A model generated the notes under the pieces. It was not told the DNA's origin, did no database searches, and saw nothing but the letters and a program-made list of their open reading frames with translations. Shown here piece after piece: positions 1 to 8,835 of a stretch of DNA of 54,340 nucleotides. Source of the stretch: Candidatus Hadersleviella danica (GTDB lineage Bacteria; Chloroflexota; Anaerolineae; Promineifilales; Promineifilaceae); NCBI GenBank assembly GCA_016711405.1, contig JADJSZ010000037.1:1-54340 (forward strand), given 5' to 3'. Position 1 is the stretch's first letter. Each line of letters opens with the position of its first letter. The translations under genes were made by a program, and so were the position numbers.

Positions 1-239
1 TTGCGCTTAAAAGGGGGCAATTGGCCCACTGGCTGGCCGTGGAGGTAAATTTCCCCATCGCTGGGCAGTTCAAACCCCGCAATCATGCGCAGATTGGTGG
101 TTTTGCCACAACCGCTAGGGCCTAGAAGGGAGAAAAATTCCCCTTCGCGAATGCGAAGTGAGACGTTCTTAACGGCCGTGAAACTGCCAAACCGTTTGGT
201 CACCTGTCGTAATTCAACTGCAACCTCAGAGTCTTCCAT
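1..239 (-). CDS. ABC transporter ATP-binding protein, PotA-like (N-terminal fragment)
   Basis: Only the first 79 codons lie in the window; the gene runs off the left edge. The reverse strand starts at an ATG (239-237) preceded by a strong Shine-Dalgarno AGGAGG. The product opens with a short lead, then KRFGSFTAVKNVSL and the Walker A motif GPSGCGKTT followed by LRMIAGFE, the signature of polyamine, iron or sugar importer ATPases (PotA/FbpC/MalK group). It should energise an inner-membrane importer from the cytoplasmic face. The substrate cannot be told because the Walker B, signature and C-terminal regulatory parts are outside. Family assignment is firm; the PotA subtype is inference from the phrase after the P-loop. 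Confidence 0.85.
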   Translation of the reverse strand, partial: MEDSEVAVELRQVTKRFGSFTAVKNVSLRIREGEFFSLLGPSGCGKTTNLRMIAGFELPSDGEIYLHGQPVGQLPPFKR

Positions 240-263
240 CTGTTGTAAACCTCCTGTGAACTG

Positions 264-350
264 AGAAGATAGAGTGTAGAGATGGAGGGGAAACATGGTT
301 AGCAGAATAACTAACTTCTCCTCTATCTCTATCTCTCATCTCTATCTTTT
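264..350. repeat. Intergenic hexamer repeat hairpin
   Basis: A GATAGA-type tandem repeat (264-290) is followed by its approximate reverse complement CTCTATCTCTATCT (315-350). It separates the ABC gene from the Lrp gene and overlaps the last codons of the latter. The same repeat unit recurs at 50240-50341. Confidence 0.6.
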
Positions 351-812
351 ACTTTTAAGCGTCGTTTTTACCAGATTTAGGTCTGGTTGCACAACTTTAT
401 AGGTATGCAAAATAAGTGTGGTGTGGGTATTGGTCACTCCCTCAAGGCCGTGCAAACGGGTGGTGATGAGTTCGCGCAGGTGTTCCCGGTCGCGGCACAT
501 AACTTCGAGCAAAAGGTCATACTCGCCCGCAACCAAGAGGAGATAGCTCAGTTCGGGGAAGGTTTGCACGGCCGAGGCCACCTCTTCCACCTTGCCCGGC
601 TGAACCGAAATGCTCACCAGCGCGGGTGCGCCAAACCCAACGCGGTGCGGGTCTACATGGCCAATAATTTGGAGGGTGTCATCGGCCATCATCTTGGCCA
701 CCCGATTGCGAATAGTGCCCTCGGCGACGCTTAACTCTTTGGCAATTTCGGTAAACGGCCGTCGGCCGTCCGCCTGTAACTGAGTCAAAATGCCAAAGTC
801 TAGTTCATCCAT
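342..812 (-). CDS. Lrp/AsnC family transcriptional regulator
   Basis: A 156-residue DNA-binding regulator of the leucine-responsive family, which senses amino acids or related ligands. An N-terminal winged HTH (about 1-52; DELDFGILTQLQADGR, then IAKELSVAEGTIRNRV) is followed by an alpha-beta RAM/AsnC ligand and oligomerisation domain (about 65-140; GEYDLLLEV). The ATG at 812 is preferred over an upstream TTG at 845 because AAGGT sits at good spacing before it and family members begin M-x-E-L-D. It lies beside the ABC ATPase on the same strand, so it could control that importer, but this is only proximity. No operator was recognised. Confidence 0.9.
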   Translation of the reverse strand: MDELDFGILTQLQADGRRPFTEIAKELSVAEGTIRNRVAKMMADDTLQIIGHVDPHRVGFGAPALVSISVQPGKVEEVASAVQTFPELSYLLLVAGEYDLLLEVMCRDREHLRELITTRLHGLEGVTNTHTTLILHTYKVVQPDLNLVKTTLKSKR

Positions 813-947
813 GCGATTACCTTGAATTACGAGAAATGCAATCAATTGCCTATTTTATTGCGAAGTTCGCATTTATCAACTTGTCAAACAACGCAATTAG
901 TAAAATGGGGCAACAGGTTACAAGTAACCAATGACAAGATTCAGCCA

Positions 948-1808
948 TTAAGGCAACTCGTCGAGCAACAATTCAAGGTCGTCGCGAGTGAAGAAGTAGC
1001 GTTCGTGGCAAAAATGGCAATCCACAATCGCCTGCCCCTCCTCAAAAAGCTGTTGCACCTCTTCCCGGCCGAGCGAGCGCAACGCCCCCTCTGACCGTTC
1101 GCGGCTACATTCGCATTTGAAGACCAGCGGCCGTTTTTCCAACACCTCATAGGGAATATCGCCAAACAATTGAGCCAGAATCGTCTCGGGCGTTTGGCCG
1201 CTGTGGAGCAGTTCCGCCACAGGGGGCATCTCCTGCAACCGCTCGGCCAACAGGTGAATTGTCTCCCCCTTTTGGTCGCCCAAGTTTTGGATAAGTACCC
1301 CACCGGCCACGGCAATTTCGCCCTCTGGCCCTAGCACCACACCCACCTGCACGGCCGAGGCAATTTGCTCCGATTGGTTCAGGTAAAATTCCAAATCCTC
1401 ATCAATCAGGCTAGTCACCAGCGGGACAACGCTCTCCATCAAATCCTTCATCTTCACATCTTTGACAACTGTCAAAATCCCCTCACCCATCGCTTTTTGC
1501 AAATCGTACAGCCCCGTGCCGCCATCTACGGCCGGGTTGGCAATATAACCGCGCACTTTGCCATACGCATCCGCCTCCACAATCATTTTTTGGATGGGGC
1601 CACTCCCCTCGAATTTAAGGGCAAGGCGGTGGCGCACTTTGAGCAATGCCCCCAGCAAGGCGGCCCCTGTCAGGGCACGGCCGAGGGCAACCGTCGCTGT
1701 CGGTTGGGTGGCATGGCGGCGTGCCCCCTCCGCAGAAAGTTCAGTGGAGATGCAAGCCATCGCCCGCACCCCCGCATCTTTGGCTATTGTTCGGATAATG
1801 TAGTCCAT
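948..1808 (-). CDS. hslO: Hsp33 redox-regulated holdase chaperone
   Basis: A 286-residue protein, full family length. The N-terminal holdase domain opens with DYIIRTIAKDAGVRA and contains the family phrase ATVALGRALTGAALL. The C-terminal redox switch has the four zinc-binding cysteines C232-x-C234 and C264-x2-C267. In the known family, oxidation forms disulphides, releases zinc and activates the dimeric holdase that protects proteins from oxidative unfolding in the cytoplasm. All four cysteines are present, so the switch should work. It appears to be a single-gene unit, separated from its neighbours by repeats. Confidence 0.96.
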   Translation of the reverse strand: MDYIIRTIAKDAGVRAMACISTELSAEGARRHATQPTATVALGRALTGAALLGALLKVRHRLALKFEGSGPIQKMIVEADAYGKVRGYIANPAVDGGTGLYDLQKAMGEGILTVVKDVKMKDLMESVVPLVTSLIDEDLEFYLNQSEQIASAVQVGVVLGPEGEIAVAGGVLIQNLGDQKGETIHLLAERLQEMPPVAELLHSGQTPETILAQLFGDIPYEVLEKRPLVFKCECSRERSEGALRSLGREEVQQLFEEGQAIVDCHFCHERYFFTRDDLELLLDELP

Positions 1809-1810
1809 TG

Positions 1811-1893
1811 GGAGTCTCTCAGTCGGTCAGTCTCTCAGTCGGTCGGTCAGTCACCTTCATTCCGCAATCCGCATTCCCCATTCCGCAATCCTT
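1811..1893. repeat. Intergenic octamer/heptamer tandem repeats
   Basis: Two arrays lie side by side between hslO and the serine hydrolase gene: AGTCTCTC/AGTCGGTC octamers (1811-1850), then ATTCCGCA/ATTCCCC-type units (1859-1893). Confidence 0.6.
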
Positions 1894-3067
1894 AAAAAGC
1901 GGCGGCGAGGGCGCGAAACAAACTAATCGTCTCATCATCGTGGATCTCGTGGTCGGGGTCTACGCTGTTTTTGACGATGATGAGTTGTTTGGCGGGGTGA
2001 ACGTAAATATATTGTCCCCAAATGCCGATGGCGACAAAATCCCCTTGTGGGTTTTCGGGGAGCCACCACTGGTAGCCGTAGCCTAGGTGGTAATCGGACA
2101 AGTTGTGTGCGCCCGGCTGGAGGTGGGGCGCATCGGCCGTGACCGAATCGCGCACCCACTGGGCGGGCAGGAGTTGACGGCCGTTCCAGTTCCCCTCATG
2201 CAGGTAGAGACGGCCGAAACGGGCATAATCCCGTGTGGTGCAGTTGAGACAGCCCAGCGCGACTTCGACCCCATGTGCGTCCAGAAGCCAAAGGGCATCC
2301 GCTTCCATGCCCAACGGCCGCCAGATTTTCTCCTCCAAATAGGCGGTCAGCGGCCGTCCCGTCACCCGCCGCAACAGCATCCCCAACGCCTCGGTGTCCG
2401 CACTGCGGTATTGGTTGAATTGGCCCGAAGGCTGGTGCGAGCGCAGGTTGGCAATATACCGCTCGAGGGGAATGCCCAGCACATAGAGCGCAAACATGAA
2501 CTTGTTAATCTCGGAAAAGAGGCTGACCCGATAATCTTCCTTGAAATAAATGCCCGACGACATCTGCAAAATGTGCTTGATGGGCACGCCATCGTACCCC
2601 GAGCCGCGCAGTTCGGGCACGTATTGGGTAATCGGCTCGTCCACACTGCCAATGTGCCCTTCGGCCACGGCAAAGCCGACAAGGGCGGAAACGAACGATT
2701 TGCCGACCGACCACGAGAGGTGGCGGGATTCGGCCGTGGCTCCGTTCATATACCGCTCGTGCAAAATTTGGTCTTTGTGGATGATAAGGAAGCCTGTGGT
2801 GCAGGTGCGTTGCAAAAATTCCTCGAGGTGGCGGGGTTGGCCGTCGTGGAGGTGAGGGAAGGTGAAATTACTGAAATCGCGCTCGGCACGGCCGAACGCA
2901 AACACATCCCCCCCGCGTTGGATGCGCCGGGCGGGGAAAAGCTCCTCCATGTGGCGGAAGTTGTGGAACCGTTCGGCCGCATCAAATAAGCGGAAGATGC
3001 GCCGTTTTTGCCAGAGGCGCACAGCCAGCGCGGCCGTGGCGAGAAAGGTTAGGTGGCGAAATTTCAT
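1892..3067 (-). CDS. Serine hydrolase, beta-lactamase class C-like (NylB/esterase type)
   Basis: A 391-residue penicillin-binding-fold hydrolase. The nucleophile motif SxxK is S120-V-G-K123, the second motif is Y220-R-S, and the third-motif region near the C terminus has the form WGQYIYVHPA instead of KTG. That combination is typical of 6-aminohexanoate-oligomer hydrolase/EstB-like members and not of true AmpC beta-lactamases. Residues 5-18 are hydrophobic (FLATAALAV), so the protein may be membrane-anchored or exported. The ATG at 3067 was chosen over a longer start at 3136 because the extra 23 residues look non-coding; no good Shine-Dalgarno supports either. The substrate is unknown; antibiotic resistance should not be inferred. 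Confidence 0.85.
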   Translation of the reverse strand: MKFRHLTFLATAALAVRLWQKRRIFRLFDAAERFHNFRHMEELFPARRIQRGGDVFAFGRAERDFSNFTFPHLHDGQPRHLEEFLQRTCTTGFLIIHKDQILHERYMNGATAESRHLSWSVGKSFVSALVGFAVAEGHIGSVDEPITQYVPELRGSGYDGVPIKHILQMSSGIYFKEDYRVSLFSEINKFMFALYVLGIPLERYIANLRSHQPSGQFNQYRSADTEALGMLLRRVTGRPLTAYLEEKIWRPLGMEADALWLLDAHGVEVALGCLNCTTRDYARFGRLYLHEGNWNGRQLLPAQWVRDSVTADAPHLQPGAHNLSDYHLGYGYQWWLPENPQGDFVAIGIWGQYIYVHPAKQLIIVKNSVDPDHEIHDDETISLFRALAAAF

Positions 3068-3335
3068 GATAAACAGGGATATGGTTAACACAAGAGGGTC
3101 AGGAGAATTGTACCCCGATGTCCCCCAAATTCGCATTAGTGCCCAGAAAGGTGCACAGGTTTACCCTGCAAATCAGCTCCCCAGACCCACAAACCACCTC
3201 CCACTCCCCCTGAACCATTTTTATCAGCTTGCCGCTTGCCCCCCAACTCCTATCTCCCTTATACTCTTGGAAATATCCATTGGTTTCCCCCCTTTTCTTA
3301 TCACCCCTTACTCCCTTTTCAACAGGAGCAATCCC

Positions 3336-4388
3336 ATGATTCTTTCCCGTTTCTCTCGCTTTGTGTTCGCTTTGGGTCTAATGGCCGCTCTGCTGGGCGG
3401 ATTGGTACAAGCACGGCCGCTTTCCGCCGCCGAGACAGGAACCATCACGGCCGCTTACGCCCTCAACGTGCGCTCTGGCCCCGGTGTGGGTTACAGTGCC
3501 GTCGCCGTCGTCTACAACAGCAACAGCATCACCTTGCTCGGCCGCAATGATGCCGCCACATGGCTCAAAATCCGCACCAACGCGGGTACCGAAGGGTGGG
3601 TCAACGCCAGTTTTGTGCAAACCAGTAGCAACATCAGCAGTCTAGCCGTCGTTGGTGGAGCCACGCTCGAAGCCACGGCGACCGTATCTGGTGCCCAAAT
3701 CATCAACGTGCGGGCGGGCGATACACTGCAACATGCTGTCGTTACCACGGTGGGCTACAACACCAATGTGGCCTTGCTCGGCCGCAATAACAGCTCCTCA
3801 TGGGCGTATGTCCGCACCCCCAGCGGGGTTATGGGCTGGATTAACGGCAATCTACTCACCCCCAGCACCCCACTCAACACTTTGCCCTTGGCCAACGTGC
3901 CCGTCTTGCCCAGCACCACCCCCACCACCCCCACAACCTCGGCGGGCACAGCCACCGTCACGGCCGGCAACCTGAATGTGCGGCGCGGCGATGGCGTGGC
4001 CTACGAAATCATCGCCTCGGTTACGATTAACACCCAAGTGACTGTTCTCGGCCGCAACGCCACTAGCACATGGGCACGGGTGCGTTTGGCAGGTGGCCAA
4101 GAAGGGTGGGTCAATGCCAGTTACCTGCGCTACGATGCGGGCATCACCACCCTGCCCCAAACGGCCGCACCCGCCGCGCCGTCCACCCATGTGGCCTATG
4201 TCAACACGGCCGCGCTCAACGTCCGCTCTGGCCCCGGCCTTAATTACACCGCCATCGGCTTGGTTTTCGATGGCCAAATGGTGACCATGCTCGGCCGTGA
4301 TGTGAGCTACGGCTGGGTCAAAGTCCAAACCCCCTCGGGGCAAACGGGCTGGATCGCCTCAGGCCTCATCACCCCAATGCACTTTTGA
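3336..4388 (+). CDS. Secreted protein with four bacterial SH3 domains
   Basis: A 350-residue exported protein. The ATG at 3336 follows AACAGGAG at good spacing and starts a signal peptide (about 1-30: basic start, FALGLMAALLGGL core, ARPLSAAE cleavage region). Four SH3b repeats of about 60 residues follow, each with the pattern LNVRxGxGxxY...LLGRN...WxxVRxxxGxxGWVNASxL. The third is preceded by a Pro/Thr linker (about 193-204). Such domains bind peptidoglycan peptides or mediate cell-surface interactions. There is no catalytic domain, so a wall-binding or scaffold role is likely. Upstream in-frame sequence back to 2862 is antisense to the hydrolase gene and is not part of this protein. Confidence 0.88.
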   Translation: MILSRFSRFVFALGLMAALLGGLVQARPLSAAETGTITAAYALNVRSGPGVGYSAVAVVYNSNSITLLGRNDAATWLKIRTNAGTEGWVNASFVQTSSNISSLAVVGGATLEATATVSGAQIINVRAGDTLQHAVVTTVGYNTNVALLGRNNSSSWAYVRTPSGVMGWINGNLLTPSTPLNTLPLANVPVLPSTTPTTPTTSAGTATVTAGNLNVRRGDGVAYEIIASVTINTQVTVLGRNATSTWARVRLAGGQEGWVNASYLRYDAGITTLPQTAAPAAPSTHVAYVNTAALNVRSGPGLNYTAIGLVFDGQMVTMLGRDVSYGWVKVQTPSGQTGWIASGLITPMHF

Positions 4389-4613
4389 CCCATGGAGCCA
4401 CCATACCGAGGTGGTTGAGAAATGAAGCGAGCAATTTAACGATAGAAGCGTCAAAGGGTTAAATTTAGATTTCACAGGGTTCGAGCCGCCCTCGCCGGAG
4501 TTATGTGGTGGAGAAAAGTAAAAGTTGTCACCCCCATGGGCATCACTTTTTACTTTTTACCTTTCACTTTTCGCGGACTGACTGACTGAAAGACTGACCG
4601 ACTGCAAGACCCC
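4389..4613. other. Intergenic region with repeat hairpin
   Basis: No gene was found. A short hairpin CCACC/GGTGG near 4399-4415 may end the SH3-protein transcript. From 4512 to 4610 there is an AAAAGTAAAAGT arm, a CACTTTTTACTTTTTACC counter-arm and a run of GACTGACT/GAAAGACT octamers leading directly to the next start codon. Confidence 0.55.
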
Positions 4614-6137
4614 ATGCCCCTAGCCAACGACAACAACACCCACGGCATTGTATTCCCCCCCACGGCCAGTGGTGAGCCTAGCACCACCGCGACGGGCAAA
4701 GCCATCTGGTCGGCCGCGTTGCGAGCGGCCAACCCCGCCGCTTCCGAAGCCATCACGGCCGAGCGCAAATGGCGCACCAACTACCCCACCCATGTCCGCC
4801 AATTGGTGGAAACGAGTGTGCAGAGCAGTTCGGCCGCGCTGGCCATTGCCCATGCGGGGCTGGAAGAGTTGTACGCCCAATTTCTCTTCAACCAAACGCC
4901 CATCCGCACGGCGATGGCGACCAGCGGAGAGGTGGAACTGCACACGGCCGTTGTGCGGGGCACGGCCGAACGCCAACCCCACCCATTGGCCATCCCCTAC
5001 CAAGGCGAACGGCTCCAAGGGGAGCGCTTGCTCGCCCAAATTGGCCAGTGGGAACGAACGGGCATCATCGAACCAACCCACGCCACAGGTTTGCGGAGCC
5101 TCCACGCCCACCCCGAATGGCTCGATTTATCCGACATGACCTTTGTCTTGCTGGGGGCGGGGGCGGAGATGGGGCCACTGTTGGCCTTGGCCGAATGGGG
5201 CGCGAATATCATCGCCGTGGATTTGCCCCGCCCGGCCGTGTGGAAGCGCATCGTCCAAGCTATCGAAAAATCAAGTGGCACGCTCTACGCACCTGTGCGC
5301 CAGCCCAATCTCAATTTATCGGCCGATGAACTGCCCGCCCATGCTGGCGCAGATTTGCTGACCGAAACGCCCGCCATCGGCCGTTGGCTGGCCAGCTTGC
5401 CGGGGCCGTTGGTCGTCGGCGGCTACGCCTATCTGGATGGGCAAATGCACGTGCGCGTCGCGCTGGCGATGGATGCCATCATGGAGAGCCTGTTGGGCGC
5501 ACGGTCAGATGTGTCGTTGGCTTTTTTGGCTACCCCCACCGATGTGTTCGCCATTCCAGCCGAAGCGGCCGAAATGGCCAAAACCCGCTTTGAGCAGTGG
5601 GGCTTGGCCAAGCTGTGGCAAGCACCCCTGCGCACGTTGAGCGGCCGTCGCTTTTTCGAGCCAAATGTGAGCGAAATACTCACTACGGCCGAGGGGTGGC
5701 GAGTGGGCATTACTGATGCGTTGGTGTTGCAACAAGGGCCGAATTACGCCTTAGCCAAGCGGCTCCAACAGTGGCGGGCGATTACAGCCCGTGCCCAAGG
5801 GGTGCGCGTTTCAGCCAATGTGGCCCCTGCCACCACCACCCAATCGGTCATCAAAAACATCGCCTTGGCCGCCGCTTATGCGGGGGCAGATCATTTTGGC
5901 GTGGAAATTTTCCGCCCCGAGACGAGCAACGCCCTGATGGCCGCTTTGCTCATCCACGATTTGCGCCACCCCGAGGCAATGGCCAACCCCGCCATGCCCT
6001 TGCCCCACCCGTTTGCCCTCTTAATGGAAGGAGCCAACCACGGCGGCTTGTGGCGGGTCGCTTTTGCCAGCCGTTCGGTGATGGAAATTGCCGCCTTACT
6101 CGGCTGGCGGGCGGCGCGGGGCAGAGTAAGTGAGTAA
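4614..6137 (+). CDS. Unrecognised conserved-looking protein with Rossmann-like motif
   Basis: A 507-residue soluble protein that I cannot assign to a named family. The clearest feature is a beta-strand/glycine-rich turn at about residues 176-205, FVLLGAGAEMG followed about 20 residues on by ANIIAVDL. This matches a dinucleotide or SAM-binding Rossmann fold, with the acidic Asp at the end of the second strand. There is no signal peptide and no membrane segment. The C-terminal part contains SVIKNIALAAAYAGADHFG and a proline-rich stretch. The ORF is open throughout, and base composition and CGGCCG density match its neighbours. A start at the first ATG is plausible but no strong Shine-Dalgarno is visible in the repeat-rich leader. 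It could be a dehydrogenase-, methyltransferase- or epimerase-like enzyme. Confidence 0.75.
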   Translation: MPLANDNNTHGIVFPPTASGEPSTTATGKAIWSAALRAANPAASEAITAERKWRTNYPTHVRQLVETSVQSSSAALAIAHAGLEELYAQFLFNQTPIRTAMATSGEVELHTAVVRGTAERQPHPLAIPYQGERLQGERLLAQIGQWERTGIIEPTHATGLRSLHAHPEWLDLSDMTFVLLGAGAEMGPLLALAEWGANIIAVDLPRPAVWKRIVQAIEKSSGTLYAPVRQPNLNLSADELPAHAGADLLTETPAIGRWLASLPGPLVVGGYAYLDGQMHVRVALAMDAIMESLLGARSDVSLAFLATPTDVFAIPAEAAEMAKTRFEQWGLAKLWQAPLRTLSGRRFFEPNVSEILTTAEGWRVGITDALVLQQGPNYALAKRLQQWRAITARAQGVRVSANVAPATTTQSVIKNIALAAAYAGADHFGVEIFRPETSNALMAALLIHDLRHPEAMANPAMPLPHPFALLMEGANHGGLWRVAFASRSVMEIAALLGWRAARGRVSE

Positions 6138-6192
6138 GTGAGGAAGGGGAGACTCAGCACTCAGCACTCAGCACTTTCAACTCAGCACTTCT
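6124..6192. repeat. Intergenic heptamer repeat (TCAGCAC and AGTAAGTG units)
   Basis: AGTAAGTGAGTAAGTG is followed by CTCAGCACTCAGCACTCAGCACT. It lies between two convergent genes and overlaps the ends of both. Confidence 0.55.
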
Positions 6193-7298
6193 TCGTAGAC
6201 GCGCAAGGTGGCTTCGGCCGTTTTGGCCCAGCTAAACTCGGCCGACCGCGCCAAGCCAAGGGCGCGGCGGGTGGTGCGCTCCTCGGGGGAGGTGAGCAGA
6301 CGGTGGAGGACGGCCGTCATCTCGTCCACACTGTTCGGGTCGAAATAGGCGGCGGCCGTGCCGCCCACCTCGGGCAAACTGCTGGTGTTACTGGCCGCCA
6401 CCACTTGCCCCACGGCCATGTGTTCCAGCACGGGCAAGCCAAACCCCTCGTACAAGCTCGGTTGCACGGCCAAATCGGCCGCCGCCAACACGGCCGGCAA
6501 ATCCCCATCTTCCACCCATCCCAAACTGCGCACGATGTTTTGGAGTCCATCGGCCGCAATTTGGGCAAAAAAATCATCGTAGAGCCAGCCCTTGGCCCCC
6601 ACCAAGATGAGGTGCAATTGGGGGTGGTGCTGGCGCAGTTGGCGCAACGCGGCCACAAGGCGGGGCAAGTTCTTGCGCGGCTCGATGGTGCTGAGGTGAA
6701 TCAAAAATTGGGTGGGTAAATCGTATTTTTGGCGCACGGCCGCGATTTGCTCGGCCGTGGGCGGCCGAAAATGGTCGGCCGCCGCCTCATACACCACCGC
6801 AATTTTGGCCTCGGGGATGGCGTAATGGGCGATTAAATCGCGCTTGGTCGCCTCGGAAATGGCAATGATTTTGTGGGCACGGCAGCAAAAGAGGGGCACG
6901 GCCGCGTTCAGATACCAGTAGTTGAGTTTTTTGTGGTATTCGGGGAACAGCTTGAAGATTAAATCGTGCATGGTTAGCACGGTGGGGATGCCGCGCAGGG
7001 GCAGGAGCAGGTGTTCGGTGGCGTGGAACAGTTCCGCGCCCGGCACGAGGCGGTTGAAGGGCAGACGAGCCATCTGCCCCAGCAAAACCATCATGCGCCA
7101 CGGTTTGTAGCCGTAGGGCACGGCGCGGCGGGGCAAGTGGGCAAGGGGGGCGGGGAGGCGGCCGTTTGCCCCTTGGTTGTGGAACAGGGCGATGCGCCCC
7201 GGCTGTTGTTCGCTGAGGGCGGTGGCTAGTTTTTCGCTGTACCGCCCCAGCCCTGCTTTGCTGTGAACGGCGGCGGATACGTCAATGTAAATAGTCAT
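6177..7298 (-). CDS. Glycosyltransferase family 4 (GT-B)
   Basis: A 373-residue retaining glycosyltransferase that transfers a sugar from a nucleotide donor, probably in capsule, exopolysaccharide or glycolipid synthesis at the cytoplasmic membrane face. The N-terminal half contains KAGLGRYSEKL, the glycine-rich acceptor-side loop. The C-terminal half contains LIHLSTIEPRKNLPRLV, SLGWVEDGDLPAVLAAADL and the E-x7-E donor motif EGFGLPVLE (about 284-292). It is a single gene with no other polysaccharide genes beside it, so the pathway is unknown. Its start is followed upstream by a long GTTATTC repeat. Confidence 0.92.
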   Translation of the reverse strand: MTIYIDVSAAVHSKAGLGRYSEKLATALSEQQPGRIALFHNQGANGRLPAPLAHLPRRAVPYGYKPWRMMVLLGQMARLPFNRLVPGAELFHATEHLLLPLRGIPTVLTMHDLIFKLFPEYHKKLNYWYLNAAVPLFCCRAHKIIAISEATKRDLIAHYAIPEAKIAVVYEAAADHFRPPTAEQIAAVRQKYDLPTQFLIHLSTIEPRKNLPRLVAALRQLRQHHPQLHLILVGAKGWLYDDFFAQIAADGLQNIVRSLGWVEDGDLPAVLAAADLAVQPSLYEGFGLPVLEHMAVGQVVAASNTSSLPEVGGTAAAYFDPNSVDEMTAVLHRLLTSPEERTTRRALGLARSAEFSWAKTAEATLRVYEEVLS

Positions 7299-7303
7299 TG
7301 GGA

Positions 7304-7402
7304 AGTTGGTTATTCGTTATTCGTTATTCGTTATTGGTTATTGGTTATTGGCTCACAAGTTCCATGACCTTATTTGTTCATTGCTCATTGTTCATTGCTA
7401 TT
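7304..7402. repeat. GGTTATT/CGTTATT heptamer array plus element shared with 36.1 kb
   Basis: Six or more NGTTATT heptamers (7311-7351) run into TTATTGGCTCACAAGTTCC and TTCATTGCTCATTGTTCATTGC. The same 60-nt arrangement occurs with a few substitutions at about 36139-36206, so this is a dispersed repeat and not only local slippage. Confidence 0.7.
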
Positions 7403-7464
7403 TGCTACTTTTTTGGCGCAGATTTGGAACCAAGCCGCTCCCTTAAGTTTGTTATCTTGGGAGG

Positions 7465-8823
7465 ATGAGCGACAAGAAGCATAACATCCTCATTGTTGAT
7501 GATGAGCCACGAGTGGCCTTTTTCTTCCAGCAACATCTCGAGTTGTTGGATGAGGGGTATGTGGTGACGGCCGTGAATTCGGGGCAAGAGGCTCTGAAAT
7601 TGCTCCAAGAAGGCCAAAAATTCGATTTGCTCATCACCGATTTGCGGATGCCGGGCATGGATGGCTTGGAACTGTTGAGCAAGGTGAGCCAAATGGCCCC
7701 CGCCACGCGCACCATTTTGGTAACAGCCTACGGGGGCGCGGATGTGTGGGCCGAGGCGGAGCGTCTACGCACGTTTAAGGCGCTTTCTAAACCGCTTAAA
7801 ATTGCCGATTTGATTGCGGCCGTGCGCGAAGCACTCACCCAAAATCGGCAGAAGAAGTCGGGCATTATCGCTCTAACGGGCGAGGTGTACAAATTGCTGA
7901 CAGGGAGTTTGGAGAATTTGCGGCTGAATTTGGGCGGCCGTGCCACCATCTTGGCCGATACAGATGGGCATGTTCTTGTCCAAACGGGTTCTACAGGGGG
8001 ATTGGAGCTATCCACGATGATGAGTTTGTTGGGTGGTACGGTGGCCGCTTCCAATGCGCTGGCGCAACAGTTGCACTATCCGAAACCCCATTATTTAACC
8101 TATTTTGAAGGGCCGCCTTTCGATTTGCTGGCCACCAACATTGGCGAACAATTTTTGCTGACGCTGATTTTGGAGCGGCGCAAAGAAACGGGGAGCCGTT
8201 TGGGGCTGGTGTGGCTCTACACCCAGCGCACATTAAAAGAGTTGGAGGTGTTGCTCGGCCGTGATTTAAGCACCGCCTCGCCCATGATGGGCAACAATTT
8301 TGCGGCCACGGTGCAATCGGAACTGGATGATTTGTTTGGCGAGACCACGCCGCCAGTAGTGGCTGAACCAGCGGCTCCACGGCCGAAAACGGCCCAACCA
8401 ACGGCCGTAACCACCTCCGCACCCCCTGTACTAATGAACAAAGTGGCCAATATGCTCCATAAATTTGGCCTGCAAACCAAGCTATCCATCGAGCATCGCT
8501 TGGACGATTTGGGGCAAGTACCCAACGGCACGGCCGCCACGCTCATTGTCAAGATTGTGGCGGAGGGGTTGAAAAATGTGTATCAGCACGCCCAAGCGAC
8601 GATTGTGGGGCTGTCGTTTTTGTATGACGATGAGGCGGGGCGGATTCACGGCCGTTTGGCCGACGACGGAGTTGGGTTTAATATGAACCACCCCCCCACC
8701 TATCATGCCCTAGAAAAACTCCGCGCCGAATGCACAGCTCTGGGCGGCTTGTTGGAAATCTCCGCTTACCCCGCCCAAGGAACCAATCTCATTTTTGAGT
8801 TACCGCTACGGACTAGCCACTAA
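7465..8823 (+). CDS. Response regulator receiver protein with roadblock-like middle and HATPase C-terminus
   Basis: A 452-residue cytoplasmic signalling protein. The receiver domain (about 6-125) has acidic pair D12/D13, phospho-acceptor D59 in LLITDLRMPG, T in ILVTAYG and K in ALSKPLK. The middle (about 150-290; ILADTDGHVLVQTGS, MMSLLGGTVAASNALA) looks like a roadblock/LC7 domain. After a Pro/Thr linker, residues about 345-450 form a GHKL ATPase with N-box EGLKNVYQHA, G1 DDGVGF and G2 GTNLIFELP, closest to the NarX/DesK type. No histidine-containing dimerisation domain is visible, so the output may be ATP-dependent binding and not histidine phosphorylation. It heads a co-directional cluster with an MglA GTPase and roadblock proteins 12 bp downstream. 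Confidence 0.88.
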   Translation: MSDKKHNILIVDDEPRVAFFFQQHLELLDEGYVVTAVNSGQEALKLLQEGQKFDLLITDLRMPGMDGLELLSKVSQMAPATRTILVTAYGGADVWAEAERLRTFKALSKPLKIADLIAAVREALTQNRQKKSGIIALTGEVYKLLTGSLENLRLNLGGRATILADTDGHVLVQTGSTGGLELSTMMSLLGGTVAASNALAQQLHYPKPHYLTYFEGPPFDLLATNIGEQFLLTLILERRKETGSRLGLVWLYTQRTLKELEVLLGRDLSTASPMMGNNFAATVQSELDDLFGETTPPVVAEPAAPRPKTAQPTAVTTSAPPVLMNKVANMLHKFGLQTKLSIEHRLDDLGQVPNGTAATLIVKIVAEGLKNVYQHAQATIVGLSFLYDDEAGRIHGRLADDGVGFNMNHPPTYHALEKLRAECTALGGLLEISAYPAQGTNLIFELPLRTSH

Positions 8824-8835
8824 CCACTAACGACC

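Noticed and set aside
4475..4500. T-loop-like GGGTTCGAGCC suggesting a tRNA
   Set aside because: No matching acceptor, D or anticodon arms could be folded around it.
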